Shown: positions 33,101 to 45,242 of the stretch, piece after piece
Numbering within the stretch: position 1 is the first letter of the stretch
Layout: every line of letters starts with the position of its first letter
NCBI GenBank assembly: GCA_034620365.1
Contig: JAQGEQ010000322.1
Span: 1-64,000, forward strand
Direction of reading: 5' to 3'
Length of the DNA: 64,000 nucleotides
Source: Pegea sp. RAD2-039
Taxonomy: Eukaryota; Chordata; Thaliacea; Salpida; Salpidae
Program-made: the position numbers and the translations under genes
Notes under the pieces: model-generated
The model's input: the letters and a program-made list of their open reading frames with translations, nothing else
Told to the model about the DNA's origin: nothing
Databases searched by the model: none

Positions 33101-33899
33101 TAGATAGTTGAATAGCATTTAGTAGAATCTGAGGATCTTTGACAAGTTTGCGAATCTGATTAATTTGAGCGATAAATTTAATACTGATGTAACCATCGCG
33201 ACTGCGACTGATAAGACGATGTAAGTAGTTGTTACTACGCAGATAAGACTCATTGAATAGTGATTCCACTTCTAATTGAATCATACGAAGTATCTGCTGC
33301 TGATTACAAGTCACTGATGTTGAATTCGAGATATATGGAGATGAAGATCGCGAAGATATTGTTGTTGATGCTGGGGTACTAGATTCCAGTCTTGTAGCGA
33401 CATTTGGTTTCGACCAGGATTGCTCAGAGGATGAACCACAGTTTGTTGTGGTACTAGAAGTCTCTGTACTCGACGTTTCACTTGTGATTGGCGGTGACGT
33501 CATACAAGGCTTCATGTTGATGTCTGGGTAGACTAACGGCGTTGACGTAGAAAGGGGCACCAGTGGCATTTGGTGGTAGTAGTAGGTTGTTCCAAGGACT
33601 TGCTCAGATGGTATAAGTTGTAAATAAGTAGTAGGTTGATAGATAGGTGGTTGAAACGGAACAGGTGCTTCTAGGCAGAGTTTGGACATCATCATAGGCA
33701 ATGGTGTAATGTGAGGGTAAAAGTATTTTGTCTCTGAAAACATCTTTTGCTGATTTTTTCGTCGACATTTTTTCGTTTGTTGTTTGTCTTTCTGTCGATT
33801 TTGTTTTGACTCTCTAATGTTGAGATTAGTATCTGATGTCTCTTTTCTTATTACTCCATTTGATGATTGTGGAACATTTGTAATTTCTTTTTTTAGCAT
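30199..33899 (-). CDS. LARP6-like La-related RNA-binding protein
   Basis: Two coding exons (32847-33899 and 30199-30513) give 455 residues; human LARP6 is slightly larger. The N-terminal half is low-complexity (Ser/Thr/Pro-rich) with basic patches. A La motif follows at about residues 205-290: QLEVESLFNESYL, GYISIKFIAQINQIRKL, then a SxxLEI-type strand and a basic end (KVRKCDF). An RRM-like domain follows, split by the single 2.3-kb intron. The end of the RRM leads into GMLIGPRPKKAF, which resembles the LARP6-family G-x-x-P-x-K-K element just after the RRM. The C-terminus is Lys-rich, then acidic. LARP6 binds stem-loops in collagen mRNAs and regulates their translation. The La motif lacks the canonical YFSD tetrad (here LFNE), so RNA recognition may differ. 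A pyrimidine-rich 3' splice site about 23 nt upstream of the ATG suggests a 5'-UTR intron. Confidence 0.83.
30514..32846 (-). other. Long intron of the LARP6-like gene
   Basis: At 2.3 kb this is far longer than nearly all other introns in the window. It begins with GTTTGT and ends with a good TTATCAG acceptor at 30514-30515. It is AT-rich; no nested gene or obvious element is visible. Confidence 0.75.
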
Positions 33900-36800
33900 T
33901 TTGTTTTTTATCTAAACAAGTTACTGCAAAAAAAGAGATTACAAAACTTAAAAACGAAAATACAAGATCACCACAGCTGCTAATGCCCTGAAAACTGTCA
34001 ATTCCTGGCAATCCTCTTAACAACTAGATATCTGAAAAAACTGATACAATCATTTAAACTTACTTTTATCGCTTCACTAAACTATATTCTCCCATCTGTT
34101 GAACTCACAACTAAATCTACTTTATCAAGTAAGATAATGTTTAAAAGCTTGCCTTCTTACTCAACTTTTTTACCTTTTCTGCTTACACCGTTAAGGATAA
34201 TTCTAGCTTCGTTGCAGCCTGCGGTCACAAACCTATTTTCTGACGTTGCTTCAAACTTTTTCTATTTTGAGAGATGTAAAGGTATTTCTTACCAATTGAA
34301 TCCTTGTGTATATCTAGAATTAACTACAAATGTACTAGATGATTGTTTGGCTAAAGAAGCTGTAGTTGAAGTGGAATAAAAAAGCAGGTTGTTTATAAAT
34401 CGTAGATAAATCACATGGGTACTTTTCATTACAGCCAAACTTATATTTATTGTTATTTTATAACTAAATGATCAAATGCACAAAAATGACACTGAGTTAG
34501 AATATTTAAAAAATAAAATTTTGATAATAAAAGCATTATAATCACATTTTTTATACATACTTTTATCTTGTTGCAAAAACAAACTGTCGAATTGCATTTA
34601 ATGTTTTTCAACATTTCAACAGCTTAAGTTTTACATTCTACCAAAAGATAATCCTCAACAAAAATTTGTTAAAATCTTTTATTATTTTTCATCTTATTTT
34701 GACTCGTTATCTATAAAAAAAAACTTGTAATTAAAAAGATGATACAAAAGAACAAGAATCTACTAAATGAAGACAAATTTGAATCATCTGAATAGATACC
34801 GCTCAGTTTAATGACTTTTTCTTTCTATGCACACAAAATTTTAACAAAATCTTCTATCCATAATTATTAAGTTGCATGACGTCATTAGGTTTTGTTTTCT
34901 AGCCAAAATAATAAACGGGTACTTTAAATATTTGAAAAAATGAAAGTTTAAAATATTTACAAACATATGAGAGGAAATTTTTTAAAGTTAATAGATTAAA
35001 TGTGTGAAAATTTAAATAAAAAAACAAAGTTTACAATTAGATTTTTATTAATAATATTTCTTGTTGGTGAAATTATAAACTTTTTATTTGAAAAAAGTTG
35101 TTTAGAGGTGTTGTCTTACAACTTGATAAGATTAATACATGCAATAACAAAAAGTTTATGTGTCAGACGAAGGTCAAAGCCCACGAACTAAATGCACACG
35201 TGATTTAAAGTAGGTATTGAGGTGCCGCTAAACTGTGAACATAATTTAAGGTTTCACAGCTTCATAAGGAGCATGATAAGTAAAACTTTGAAGACTGATA
35301 ATTTACAATGCTTAAATGTATTTCTTAAAACAAACCAAATAAGTTGTTTTTTATAGTTGGTTTTGTGAAATTATTGATGATATAACACTTTGTACTTCAT
35401 TTTTTTTTTGTTTTTTATTCAATGTAAGCAATTTCACAATCTAATTTATTTTTATGCTTATAATAAATCAATTAAAAAGTTCAATATTTTTTAATTTAGA
35501 CTTTAATATAATTTAAAAGATTATTCTTAAAGTATCTTATATTATTTCCCTTTTATTTTTATGTAAAATCTAAAATAGTTTTGTCAACAACAGAACTTCG
35601 AGCCTTATTAAAAGTTTTCAATTAAAAAAAGCAATTTATTTTTTCAATTTAGAAACTAATCAACGTAATCGACTTATTTGTAAATAAAATTAATTTCAGT
35701 TACTTTTTAGTAACTATAACTTTTTAATAATTAAACTGTTCAAAGGATGCTTTTACTCAACAAATATTTCTGAATTATAATTTACTAATTAATAAAACTG
35801 TAAAAATTTAAGCAACTTTCACATTTAAAACTCGAGTATTAATATAAGGAAAGCTCAGTTTTTTCACTGTGAAAACTTACTTAATGTAAATATCAAAGGA
35901 TTCGAAAAGAAACCCAAATACTAGGATCTACAAATAGAAATCTGAAAAATATAAATAGTAAATACCAAAATACTCGCATTTCTGATTGGCGCATTACGAA
36001 TAAATTCGAAAAGTTCATTGAACAAATACCAGGAAGAATTCAAGGTGCTGAAAATCAAAAGATAGCTCTTGGAAACATACTACGTAAAGTTTTCATTCTA
36101 CGTTGAACCTTGACATTTTCTTAACTTCTTTTTTTACTTTCACTGTTTGATTTCACCCAGAAAAACTATGCATCGTGTCCTAGCTAAATTTTTAATGCAA
36201 TGAAATATTTTCCATCTCTTACTTTTTGTGATTTATATGCGTGACGCGTTCTTAAATCATTAAATTTATACTTAAGCCTGTGATACTAAGTTAGGTAGAA
36301 GTGACCAGCAGCAAGCAGCTCTAATTTCTGAGAAACAAATCAAGCAAAAGTAGTAATTAGTTAAATTAGTATTTTCAAAACCGATTTTTCTTTTAGCTTT
36401 CAGTTTAAATTCAAACCATGTATTTTTGATATTACAGAATACATTACAAATAGTTATACATTTCAAATATTTATCTATGATATAATCTTATTTATTTACC
36501 TCTGCTATTTCTACAAGTTTGACTTTGATATCAAAGTTTAAATCTTGAGTAATCGTGTGATTCTGTTTAGACAGTTATCTTGCATGGAACTTTTATTTTT
36601 AACTTTATCAATTTTATGTTTAGTATTTAGAGACTAAAAATTTTTAAATTTGTTCATTTGTTTTAGTTTAAAAAGATGCTTTGATATATAAAATCATAAA
36701 TGTTTTTACTTTTTTAATAGGTTTTTTGTCGAATGTTTTATAATTTACTTTTTTAGTAAAATTATTAAGATTTGCCTCTAAATTTGTCAAGAATTTAAAA

Positions 36801-37886
36801 CAATGTATTCTCAAAATGAAAAGAATAAATAAATAAGTTATTAATGATAAGTAATAAAACGTTAACATCTGAAAGAAATAAGATTTTTAAACAAATTTAA
36901 TTTATAAATTGTGTGTTTTATTAAAATGTATATTTGTAACAATTGTAATTGAAATGAATATATTTTTATTTGTAAGTACTTCTATTTAAACTTTTCGAAA
37001 TTTGTTTGCTTTTCCAAATTTATACTTAGTTAATTTTAATCTTTATATGTAGAAAATGAAAATCCTTTTATTAAACAAATTGATAAAAATTCTAAACTAG
37101 TTATGATTTTTTAAAGGCAAAATCAGAAAGGCTTCTTTTCAGTCGATTATATTTATTTTATTAAAAACTTGGCTGTAAACAGTAAAAAGCTCTTAAAGGT
37201 ATCAATACAGAGGAAAAGTAAAACGGTTTTAAGCATCACGGTTAAACATAAGCAGTGTAGAGAAATACAATAAAATAATATAAGTAGAGAAAACGGAGAA
37301 TATTTTAGTGGTTTGTATAAAAAGCGAATAACAATTTAGATAAGTTTTTTTCATTCTATAAGTGACAAGTATCTTTGAGTTTACATCTTACAAAATTTCC
37401 AATTTATGGTTTCGCCTACATAAATCAGTTCTAACTGTTTGTCTTATCAGCAGTTTATATTTCTATATATAATTTAATTTTTTTCAAATGCATTGTTATA
37501 AAAAACCAAAGAACTAACCTCACGTTTCAGAGCATTTCCTGCAGTAACTTGTCATCAAATAAAAGATTTTGATTTAAAAATACGTTTTATTCAAACATAT
37601 CTTAAAAACAGTTTTTGCTGCAGAGATTTCTGTCAATATTAGTTACATGAAGTTTTTTCTTTACTTTTATCTCTTCTAAAAGAGTATTTGATTTTTTATT
37701 TTATCCTTCAATCTATAAAAATTATAATATTCTACAAAGAAAATTAAACTATTTTATATTTCATGAAACTTTTTGGTTTATTTTTAAAACCAAATATTAA
37801 TTATTGTAACAACTTTATAATCTCCTATGAAATAATTTTGTAACTTTAAAAATATATCTTATTTAACTTTAGGTGAAAATAGAATT
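33900..37886. other. Intergenic region with divergent promoters
   Basis: It separates the divergent LARP6-like and Kir genes and presumably holds both promoters and 5'-UTR exons. Open frames at 33826-34023 (minus) and 34137-34379 (plus) lack motifs and look incidental. One 73-codon open stretch at 35885-36106 is listed separately. Confidence 0.6.
35885..36106 (+). other. Unassigned open stretch without start codon (possible exon or relic)
   Basis: A 73-codon frame with no ATG runs from just after a stop to a TGA. Its composition is protein-like (SDWRITNKFEKFIEQIPG, QKIALGNILRK) and richer in GC than the flanks. No family is recognised. It could be an exon of an unseen gene, a decayed element or chance. 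Confidence 0.2.
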
Positions 37887-39062
37887 ATGATAGAATTAGC
37901 AGAAAGAAATTTGGTGAAAAATATTAGTAATGACCGCCAAGAAACAAGAAAATTAGAAAAGGAATTTCCAGTGAAAAAGAACGTTGGTTGTTTCCCTTAC
38001 ATGAGTGACAAAGATCAAAAGAAAGATGATAAGAAAAGGAAATTAGTGATACCTTCTTATAAAACCGACCAAGGGGAATTTACAGAACCTTTTATTCGAT
38101 TCGTTAAAAAGAATGGAAAGTTGAATGTGAAAAAAACGTATTATGAGCAACCTTTTTCATTTTTGAGTTGGGTTGCAGATGTATTAAGTAATTGTGTAGA
38201 TATGAGATGGCACAAAGTATTTCTACTGTTTAGTAGTGTGTACTGTTCAAGCTGGATCTTTTTTGCGTATATTTATTGGATTATAGACAATTATAGATGT
38301 CCACCCAGTTTACCAGATTGTAGTGACTCGTGTATTAGTAACTTAGATCAAAATAATCGGTTTCTTTCATCTTATCTTTTCTCTGTAGAGACACAAACGA
38401 CTATTGGTTATGGACATCGTTATCTTAATGAAAAATGTACATTGTGCATAGTTCTTTTAGGTCTTCAAGCTTTTATTAGAATCATTATCGGAAGCTTTTT
38501 AGTTGGTTTGTTATGGGCTAAATGTCTTAGAAGTAAATATAGAGCGAAAACGATTATCTTTACTCGACATGCTGTAATTTCTAGAGTTAATGGTCGTCTT
38601 GCTTTGAGCTTTAGAGTAGCTGACTTACGTAAAAGAGCTTTAATCAATTCAATAATAACAGCAAAGTTTGTACAACAGCGTTATACTAAGGAGGGTGAAC
38701 TAATCTTAAACGATCAGACAACGTTAGAGCTAACACCAACAAATCTTATGTTATCTATGCCAGAAACTGTTAATCACTACATTGATGAAAACAGCCCGCT
38801 ATGGACTTTATCAAAAAAATGCTTGGAAAAAAAGCAATTTGAAATTATTGTTTTATTAGAAGGTGTTATTGAAGCTACTGGGTTAACAACTCAAATCAAA
38901 GAGTCATATATACCCTCAGAGATTTTATGGGGGTATATGTTTAAACAATTAGTTGATAAAAAACCTAAAAAACATTATGTTTCTGTTGATAAATTAAATG
39001 AAGTGGCAAAAGTTGACTGTCCTGTTGATAGCGCTAGTGTTTTTTACGGTGTAAGTGACTAA
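37887..39062 (+). CDS. Inward-rectifier potassium channel (Kir family)
   Basis: A single uninterrupted coding exon of 391 codons has the full Kir layout: a basic cytosolic N-terminus (1-105), M1 (about 109-132), a turret with extra cysteines (CPPSLPDCSDSC), a pore helix, the selectivity filter TTIGYG at residues 171-176, M2 (about 187-209) and a cytoplasmic immunoglobulin-like domain. Family motifs include SVETQTTIGYG, RVADLRKRAL, DENSPLWTLS, LLEGVIEATG and ILWGYMF. The conserved extracellular disulfide cysteine after the filter (NEKC) is present. Four subunits would form a K+ channel in the plasma membrane, setting resting potential. The rectification-controller position in M2, Asp in strong rectifiers (Kir2.1 D172), is Gly202 here, which predicts weak rectification. 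A TTTAACTTTAG acceptor just upstream suggests a 5'-UTR intron. Which vertebrate subfamily it corresponds to is unclear. Confidence 0.94.
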   Translation: MIELAERNLVKNISNDRQETRKLEKEFPVKKNVGCFPYMSDKDQKKDDKKRKLVIPSYKTDQGEFTEPFIRFVKKNGKLNVKKTYYEQPFSFLSWVADVLSNCVDMRWHKVFLLFSSVYCSSWIFFAYIYWIIDNYRCPPSLPDCSDSCISNLDQNNRFLSSYLFSVETQTTIGYGHRYLNEKCTLCIVLLGLQAFIRIIIGSFLVGLLWAKCLRSKYRAKTIIFTRHAVISRVNGRLALSFRVADLRKRALINSIITAKFVQQRYTKEGELILNDQTTLELTPTNLMLSMPETVNHYIDENSPLWTLSKKCLEKKQFEIIVLLEGVIEATGLTTQIKESYIPSEILWGYMFKQLVDKKPKKHYVSVDKLNEVAKVDCPVDSASVFYGVSD

Positions 39063-40553
39063 CTTCTATTTTATATTCGAATTATCTTCAATCTAAATTC
39101 TTGTACACTTTTCAAACTTACATTTCATTTCAAATTTTATCTAATCTCTCAAATAGTTAAAAGCTGCAACTTTCATCATGATTTACTGATGGTAAGGTAC
39201 ATTTAGAATATCTATGGTTTCTTGACTGAAAAAACGTTTTGGAGAAATAATTTTTGGAAAATAATTGTTATAAATATTTACCAAATTAGCTCAATAATAT
39301 CATAAATATTGAATAAAGTCGTAATAAAATCAATTTGGGAAAAATCGAACTAATTTTTATCTAATATTAGATATAAATATAAAGAATAACTTAGTAATTT
39401 AGTGTACTTTTATATTTTTTGCTTTAGATTAATTATTTCATTATGTTATCATTCAGCATTAAAAGAAATTATTTCTAAGAACAACTTTATTGACATAAAT
39501 GCTTTAATATACTCAGTTATGAATCTGTTCAATGATTTCGACAACAAAACTTCAATGTTTGGAATGTTTTCACTTTACTAGGGTTTAACCCATGTTTACT
39601 GGTGTTGTAAATTGAAGTTTTTATAACACTGCTAAGCAAGCATCTTATAAATACTCATTTTAATTGTAATACATTTGTTGGTTTCAAAAGTTCATTAACT
39701 TTTTAGTTTAATTTATTTCTATTCAATATCTATGTATTTTTATGCTTTAAAATTGCTACAACTATTTTTTGTTAAAAATAAATCTGTTAAAAACATGTTT
39801 TTATTTACTAAGCAACACTTTAAATATCTAGTTTTTTAATAAAATAACGAAAGAAGAAAAGTTAACAAATAAACTTTAGTATGTAAAGTTTTTTGGATAA
39901 AAGAATCTTTGTAACTTTTATGAAATAACTATTGATACTGTATTCGAAAATAAAGTACTTATACAAACTACTTTCTAAAGTTAATGTTTTCAATAGTATT
40001 ATAAATTTCTATTGGCTGATTTAAAATCTTTGCTGACATAAGGTACAGATCAGTTCAATTAATTAAAATTCATCATAGTACCAAATCATTGTTGTTTAAA
40101 GAGTAAATATTTGAAATTAATCTTTAAACCACATTAAACCTTTCAATATTTTATAAATTAGATTAGTTTAAACTTTTCAAGTAAAATCTTATTTTTTCAT
40201 GCAATCATCTTAGGGGGTTTTTAGAGATGCGCATAAAGTTATCACGCATAATCTAACAAGCATGCATTGTACTGATAATTTGCTTCACTAGATTACTAAG
40301 ATAAATTTAATGCTAGAATCACAAGTAATATTCCTAGCATATATCTTTTCTATTTATAATTATCAACAAAAATATTTTTGCTATCCAAAAACATAGAGAA
40401 TTTATCTTAAGTCTTAAATGTTCAGATTATTTAAGATTATATTTTCTAGTTCAAGACCGTTTTCTCCGTGGTTTTATAATAATTAATAAAACTGTTAAAT
40501 TTAAATAAATTTTAATTAAAACTGTAATTTATTTTAGAATATTTTAGATCAAG
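39063..40553. other. Intergenic region
   Basis: AT-rich DNA between two genes on the same strand, holding the Kir 3' flank (a GAATAAA-like signal near 39311) and the ATIC promoter. No other feature is seen. Confidence 0.6.
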
Positions 40554-43500
40554 ATGAAAATAAATGTTGGCAACAAAATGTATGGTAAGTATCAAATATA
40601 TATTTATTTTTTTAATGAAAGTTTTATTAAATTAATATTTTTTAGTTAATTACTTTTCAAGCTTCCATTTAATAATATATTTTTATAAAATATTAAAGAT
40701 AATTTTTAACTAAATAATTTTCTTAGCTATTCTAAGTGTATCCAATAAAACTGGTATAGAAGACTTTGCCAAAAGACTTCATCAGTCTGGATATGAATTA
40801 CTTGGATCAGGAGGTACTGCGAAAAAAATCAGAGACTCTGGAATTCCAATCAAGTAACAACTTCTTTCAATACTTTCAGTGTGAATAATATCATAAAAGA
40901 TAAATAATTGATATAGTTTAATAGAATCTAAAAAAAATGAATTTATTGATATTTAGAGATGTTAGTGAAGTGACTGGAGCTCCTGAAATGCTTGGAGGGA
41001 GAGTTAAAACTCTTCATCCAGCAGTACATGGAGGTATTCTTGCTACTAACTCTCAAAGAGATATTGATGATATGAATAAACTTGATTTCAATTTTATCAG
41101 GTTAGACATAATTACTAAATTCTAAATTGTATTTCTAACTGTAAACTGATTAGAATATTTAGTCACTTGCTTCTTGTGTATAATCTAAAGTAATCCACCA
41201 GCTTTTTATTTACAAAAAATTATAATTAAAAACTAAAACAAAGTCTTCTGTAAAAGTAGTAAATTTAATTAATTACTCCAAGTTTGAAATTATGAATGTT
41301 TGATCTTATAACGGATTGGAAAGCTTTAACTTCAAGGCCACTAAGATAGGAAAGTAACTGCTCTTTGATACTAGAAGTATTTAGAGATGTGAGAAAACTC
41401 TTCGAAAAAAAGGAGTTAGCAGAAGGTGACCTTATGGGTTACATTCTGAATACCGTAAGACTTTTGACTGCTTTATTGGATATTCTTATATAATTGTAAA
41501 TAAAAAGTTTTCAAAATTTAGGTCTTTACATAAAAACAAATTATAAAATCTAAAGATATATATTATTCTGTTTCTGAAATTTCAATTTTGATTGGTTAGA
41601 AAATACTGATGTAATAATTGTTGTGTTCTTTATTTTTTATTTGCTTTGTTGTAAGAGGTAAGGTTGTCTTTTAGTGATACCAGTCTAGTATATTTAAATA
41701 ATTGAACTTTTTGTTTTACAGAATGGTGGTTTGTAACTTGTACCCATTTGCAAAAACTATTAGTTCACCTTCTGTAAAAATGGAAGAAGCTGTCGAGCAA
41801 ATTGATATTGGTGAGAAAAAGTCAACTTATCATAAATAAGCTGAAACGTGATTTAGGTGGAGTAACTTTACTTCGAGCTGCATCAAAAAATCATGCTTAT
41901 GTATCTGTTGTTTGTGATCCTGAGGACTATGATAAAGTCGCAGAAGAGATCGAATCAAATGAAGATCATGTTACAACAGTTGAAACAAGACAGCAGTTGG
42001 CATTAAAGGTTTCTATTTCATTTGTTAGTAGATTTTCATTTGCTTTTTACAGGCTTTTGTTCATACTGCTGAATATGATTCTGATATTTCTGGATTTATG
42101 AGAAGAAATTATTCTGAAGGTTTATCTCATCTGTCTCTTAGATATGGAATGAATCCACATCAAAAACCTGCCAGAGCTTATATGAGTTCCTCTAAAAAAC
42201 TTCCTTTTGAAGGTATCGTGTAAATTAATTACATTTAATTTCGATATTTGTGTTATGCAATAGAATTTTCTTCATCAAACAGAATATTAAGATATTTTTT
42301 TTCAGTGGTAAATGGATCTCCGGGTTTTATTAATCTGTGTGATGCATTAAATGCTTGGCAATTGGTAAAAGAATTGAGTTCAGTTGTAAATCAGCCAGCT
42401 GCTGCTTCATTTAAGCACGTTAGTCCAGCAGGTATTTCAGTTCACTGTTTAAGTGATGATGTCTTAAAGTAATGATGTCATTTGTAGGTGCCGCTGTTAG
42501 CGCTCCACTAAGTAGAGAGCAAGCAAAACTTTGTATGGTTGATGACTTGTTTGATAAACTAACTCCTATAGCAACTGCATATGCCAGGGCAAGAGGTTGT
42601 TGATTACTTTTATAAATTTCTCAACATTATATTTACTAATGATGAAACTGTGAACTGATTTTAATTTAGGAGCCGATAGAATGTCTTCTTTCGGTGACTT
42701 CATCGCGCTATCTCATCCATGTGACTACATCACCGCAAAAATTATTTCAAGAGAGGTTTCATGAATTGATTTTTTGATGAAAAGATAATTTACTAATTAA
42801 TAAATCATGTAGGTGTCTGATGGAATCATTGCTCCTGGTTATTCAGATGAAGCTTGGGATATTTTGAAGAAGAAAAAGGACGGAAAATATTGTATTTTAA
42901 AAGTAACAAAACTTTGTTTGACAAATTTATTGATAAAAACTCGATTTGATGTCGATAAGGAAATGGGGGCGAAAAGTAATCTCTCCAATTATGAGTATTT
43001 AGTGATGCTCCCTCATGATTTGGGATTGAAGATCCGATTTAGACAGAGGATTCTGAAAATTATCCCTGCTAAGCAGCTCATCTAGAACAGGAAATGAACC
43101 TATCCGTTGGTCTCGATGTCACTGTCCCAGGTCACTGAGCCCTGTCACCGAGCATCGGACCTTGGGTTGTTCAACGCTGGCTGCATTCTGAATCCAATAT
43201 GCATGAAGGAATTAGCCAACAGATACTTCAGACAATCATATAGCGATAGGAAATGGTCAGTGGTAGGTGACACTAAGGAGCCACAACCTTGGTACAGGAG
43301 GTCCTGAAGTATTGGTCTTTACAGAAATAAAGAATTTGATTTGATAGATCGTTCGCAATTTCACTTACATTTCAGTTTTGGTTTTAGATGGATAAAAACT
43401 ACGAACCTGAAGAAATGGAAAGCCGAACTATTTATGGAATTAAATTAGAGCAAAAACGAAATAATGGTTCGCCTTTCCTGACTTCTTCAAATGAATTATT

Positions 43501-45242
43501 ACCAAAACTTAAAGAGGTACAACAAAAAGCTTCGATAAACTAAATACTTGATAATTTGATGTAGATTTGTGAAGAAGCGCGTCGCGATATTATTGTTGCA
43601 AGTATAACTTTGAAGTATACTCAATCTAACTCTGTATGTTATGCTCGTGATGGCCAGGTTAGCCGGTTACTGTCTCTTTGTTTCAGTTTTTTATAACTTT
43701 TTATGGTCAGGTTGTTGGTATTGGTGCTGGGCAGCAATCAAGGATACATTGTACCCGTCTAGCTGGCGACAAGACTGATAATTGGTTTCTAACTTTTTCT
43801 TTTTGACAATTTTCTTCAACTTTATAATTTTGTTGAAGGTGGTTGAGACAACATCCTAAAGTTTTGTCGATGAAGTTTTGTAAAGGAATCAAACGAGCTG
43901 AGAAATCTAATTTGATTGATGTATATGTCAATGGAACTGTTGGAAAGGTTTCTTGTTTCATCTTTTTCTTTGTATTTACTGTAATGTTTACAGGAGATGA
44001 ATATGGAATACTGGAGAAGCTGTTTTGTTGATCCACCATCTTTCCTCAGCCAGGTAATTTTTTGAAGTTGATTTTCTAACAAGTTTTGAAAAACTTTTTT
44101 AATTAATCTTTTCTAAGTCGTTCTACTGAGTGAATCATCAATATTTTCTTTCTTTAATCTTTTTTTTAGATAGGTTTTATTTTTACTTCATCTAGACTAA
44201 TATTTGGTAATAGAATTAAGTTTTAATAAATAAGAAATCAGCATAATTGAAAAAGAATTTTTAAAAATAATTAGTAACAGATGAGGTTTTTGATGTTAAA
44301 AAAACTAAAGTATAAAAAGACAACTTTAGAATTGATGAATAAAATGCTGAAAGTAGAAAAATTTCAATCTTCTGAAAGAATAACAAAAATATTTTCTACG
44401 TTTTTGTATTGAGTAGAAAAAAATTCACAATTAATCAGAAGTTTGATTTTTTAAATCAAAATGTTTTGAGAAATCGCAGAATAACAAAACTTTAATCTCC
44501 ATTTTGGTCATAAAAAGATCTTCAATTATTTTATTCCTAATAGATTTGAGAACTCAGAAGAATTTGAAACTTTTAATTAATGAGTTTAAATCAAACATTA
44601 AATTTAAGAAAATGTTAAATTGTGAGAGTAACACAGAAAACTTGTCAAATAATCACATTTTCTAACCAAATTAATCAATGGAAACTAAACCAAGATAGAA
44701 AATCTACAATCTGTTGATCTTTCTTCTTTATAATCAAGACTATGTCTGAAAAAAGTTGGACTTTCAGTTTCTTTCCATCGACTGGTTCTTCGTGGATGAA
44801 GAAATCAAAATATATTTGACTAAAATATCAAAGAAACTTTCATTTATTCTCGCTATCCTCAAGCTATCTACCATCAAGTTTATTGTTATTAACATTAGCA
44901 CTAAAATAGTAATAAAACTATTCTTAGAAAACTAATAATATTTATCGAGTAATCAGAATTAAATAATCGAACAGGTTGAACGTGAAGAATGGATATCAAA
45001 ACTTTCAGGTGTTTCGTTGTGTTCTGATGCGTTCTTTCCTTTCCGTGATAATATTGATCGAGCCAAGCAGGTTTCTGTCATATTCATGTTCTTCTTGTTG
45101 GTGATTTGAAACTTGTTTTCAGAGTGGAGTTAATTATATTGCAAGTCCATCTGGTTCTACTCAAGATCAAGTTGTTAGTGATGCTTGCTCAGAAAATGGA
45201 ATAGTTTTAGTCCATTTGAATCAGCGAATATTCCATCACTGA
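40554..45242 (+). CDS. ATIC: Bifunctional purine biosynthesis protein ATIC/PurH (AICAR transformylase / IMP cyclohydrolase)
   Basis: Seventeen exons join in frame to 597 residues (human ATIC 592). Exons: 40554-40584, 40727-40853, 40957-41100, 41722-41810, 41857-42008, 42053-42212, 42306-42431, 42488-42595, 42670-42755, 42813-42902, 43388-43516, 43565-43657, 43711-43784, 43839-43947, 43994-44053, 44975-45070, 45123-45242. The N-terminal IMP cyclohydrolase (MGS-fold) domain shows [30 protein letters not shown] and CNLYPF. The C-terminal AICAR formyltransferase domain shows RYGMNPHQ, the catalytic Lys-His pair in [19 protein letters not shown], and the typical end RIFHH. It catalyses the last two steps of de novo IMP synthesis in the cytosol. 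The gene looks intact. Introns 10 (485 nt), 15 (921 nt) and 3 (621 nt) are unusually long; intron 10 holds an anomalous GC-rich block. Confidence 0.96.
42959..43320. other. GC-rich anomalous block inside ATIC intron 10
   Basis: About 360 bp within the intron 42903-43387 are close to half G+C by eye, while the surrounding non-coding DNA is strongly AT-rich. It contains a 66-codon open frame (43107-43307) and another shorter one, neither with a recognised motif. Composition suggests an inserted mobile-element fragment or a captured exon, but I cannot identify the source. Confidence 0.45.

Noticed and set aside
33826..34379. Open frames upstream of the LARP6-like gene on both strands
   Set aside because: No recognised motif, and the minus-strand one lies in the presumed 5'-UTR region of the LARP6-like transcript.
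42813..43085. 90-codon frame that would extend the ATIC exon past 42902
   Set aside because: Homology to ATIC stops at the GTAACA donor; the next homologous segment begins at 43388 after a good acceptor, so the extension is intron.
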